DNA of 6,922 bases, from NCBI GenBank assembly GCA_934636305.1, contig CAKUAM010000091.1, positions 1-6,922 of the forward strand. Reading direction: 5' to 3'. Both the position numbers and the translations under genes were made by a program. This document shows, piece by piece, positions 6,023 through 6,922 of the stretch. Under the pieces are notes generated by a model. That model ran no database searches. It saw nothing but the letters and a program-made list of their open reading frames with translations, and had not been told where the DNA came from. The stretch's first letter is position 1. The number at the start of each line of letters is the position of its first letter. Source of the stretch: an uncultured Oscillospiraceae bacterium. GTDB taxonomy: Bacteria > Bacillota > Clostridia > Oscillospirales > Oscillospiraceae.

Positions 6023-6922
6023 CTTGTCACCGCCTCGCGTACAGCGCGAACCTTTTTGGCGACTTCAGCAAACTGCTCGCAGGTGAGCGACTGCGCGCCA
6101 TCGCACAGCGCATGGATCGGATCGTTATGAACCTCCACAATGACGCCGTCTGCGCCGCAGGCCGCGGCGGCCAGCGTCATGGGCGGGACAAGGCGGTTGA
6201 TGCCGGTGGAGTGGCTGGGATCGACGATGACCGGCAGATGCGACAGCTCGTGCAGCATCGGCACGGCGGCAAGATCGAGCGTGTTTCTGGTGTAGTCGTC
6301 AAATGTGCGGATGCCGCGCTCACAGAGGATGACGTTGTCGTTGCCGCTGGCCATGATGTACTCTGCGCTCATCAGAAGCTCCTTGAGCGTGTTGGCAAGC
6401 CCGCGCTTGAGAAGAATCGGCTTTTTCACAGAGCCCATTTCCTTCAGAAGGTCATAGTTCTGCATGTTGCGCGCGCCGATCTGGATCACGTCAACGTTGT
6501 CAAACAGCGGCAGGTGCTTGATGTTCATAAGCTCTGTCACGATGGGCAGGCCGGTTTCCTGCTTGGCAATCTCCAGAAGGCGCAGGCCCTGCTCGTGCAG
6601 GCCCTGGAAGTCGTACGGAGAGGTGCGGGGCTTGAACGCGCCGCCGCGCAGCAGCTGCGCGCCCGCGGCCTTGACCGCCCTGGCGACGTAGACAATCTGC
6701 TCCTCCGACTCGACGGAGCAGGGGCCGGCGATCATGGCAAAATGGCCGCCGCCGAATTTTGCGTCGCCGACCGAGACAACGGTGTCGTCCGGGTGGAACT
6801 TGCGGTTGCAGCATTTGAAGGGATCGGAAACGCGCTTGACGCTCTCAACGATGTCCAGACTCTCAAGCAGGGACATGTCGATGCGGCTGGTGTTGCCGAC
6901 CAGACCGAGCACGGTCTGGTAC
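6019..6922 (-). CDS. aroF: DAHP synthase (3-deoxy-7-phosphoheptulonate synthase), type I-beta, 5'-truncated by window edge
   Basis: Catalyses the first step of the shikimate pathway, condensing PEP with erythrose-4-phosphate to DAHP, in the cytoplasm. The frame is open to the right edge (in-frame Tyr-Gln-Thr before the GTG at 6912), so that GTG is an internal Val and not a start; 300 residues are visible and roughly 35-40 are missing compared with ~338-residue relatives. The first ~35 visible residues (VLGLVGNTS..., then VKRVSDPFK) fit the end of the N-terminal ferredoxin-like regulatory domain of the Thermotoga-type enzyme. The barrel follows, with AGPCSVE (metal-ligand Cys at 6720-6718), [24 protein letters not shown] (metal His at 6213-6211) and VEVHNDP. 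Its stop overlaps the tyrA start (ATGA). The visible N-terminal part is not a chorismate mutase domain, unlike the Bacillus enzyme. Feedback control through the N-terminal domain is inferred from the family. Confidence 0.95.
   Translation of the reverse strand, partial: YQTVLGLVGNTSRIDMSLLESLDIVESVKRVSDPFKCCNRKFHPDDTVVSVGDAKFGGGHFAMIAGPCSVESEEQIVYVARAVKAAGAQLLRGGAFKPRTSPYDFQGLHEQGLRLLEIAKQETGLPIVTELMNIKHLPLFDNVDVIQIGARNMQNYDLLKEMGSVKKPILLKRGLANTLKELLMSAEYIMASGNDNVILCERGIRTFDDYTRNTLDLAAVPMLHELSHLPVIVDPSHSTGINRLVPPMTLAAAACGADGVIVEVHNDPIHALCDGAQSLTCEQFAEVAKKVRAVREAVTR

Larger units (their letters stand above)
143..6922 (-). other. Seven-gene chorismate/tyrosine operon with all junctions overlapping
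   Basis: The order aroF-tyrA-aroB-aroA-aroC-aroE/K-aroQ is read on one strand without a gap. Junctions at 6022-6019, 5192-5189, 4137-4134, 2881-2878 and 583-580 are ATGA overlaps; aroC and aroE/K share 11 bp (1812-1802). No promoter, terminator or internal spacer is seen between the genes, so a single transcript with translational coupling is the natural inference. The promoter and any leader lie right of the window. Confidence 0.9.

Noticed and set aside
6910..6912. GTG at 6912 as the aroF start codon
   Set aside because: The frame stays open to the window edge (Tyr-Gln-Thr upstream), and a start here would cut through the N-terminal regulatory domain, so it is an internal valine.

Overview
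The window is a tightly packed aromatic amino acid operon, read entirely on the minus strand, so transcription enters from the right edge. The DNA is GC-rich but most genes have AAGGAGG-type Shine-Dalgarno sites. The enzyme variants (type II dehydroquinase, chorismate synthase with FGQSHA and GGGHFSGRLT, EPSP synthase with a GESGSTLRF motif, ferredoxin-fold/TIM-barrel DAHP synthase) suggest a GC-rich member of the Clostridia, perhaps a gut Oscillospiraceae/Ruminococcaceae relative. That placement is inferred from motifs, not from a search.

Layout in transcription order: aroF (DAHP synthase, 5' end cut by the window edge; 6922-6019), tyrA (prephenate dehydrogenase; 6022-5189), aroB (3-dehydroquinate synthase; 5192-4134), aroA (EPSP synthase; 4137-2878), aroC (chorismate synthase; 2881-1802), an aroE-aroK fusion (shikimate dehydrogenase + shikimate kinase in one chain; 1812-580) and aroQ (type II 3-dehydroquinase; 583-143). 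Together they encode all seven reactions from PEP + erythrose-4-phosphate to chorismate, plus the dehydrogenase of the tyrosine branch. No chorismate mutase, prephenate dehydratase or tryptophan gene is visible, so the prephenate used by TyrA must come from a mutase encoded elsewhere.

There is no intergenic space in the operon. Every junction overlaps: six junctions in all, five of them 4-bp ATGA overlaps (stop TGA, start ATG) and one 11-bp overlap (aroC/aroE). This strongly suggests translational coupling and coordinated output. No operon promoter or leader is in view; it would lie beyond the right edge.

Bases 1-142, downstream of aroQ, hold no gene I can support, but they are not featureless. 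An approximately 44-nt sequence occurs twice with a 68-nt offset (17-nt identical core), and the second copy runs over the aroQ stop codon. Each copy's core is one arm of an inverted repeat. No canonical terminator is visible. This is the only part of the window not explained by standard genes.
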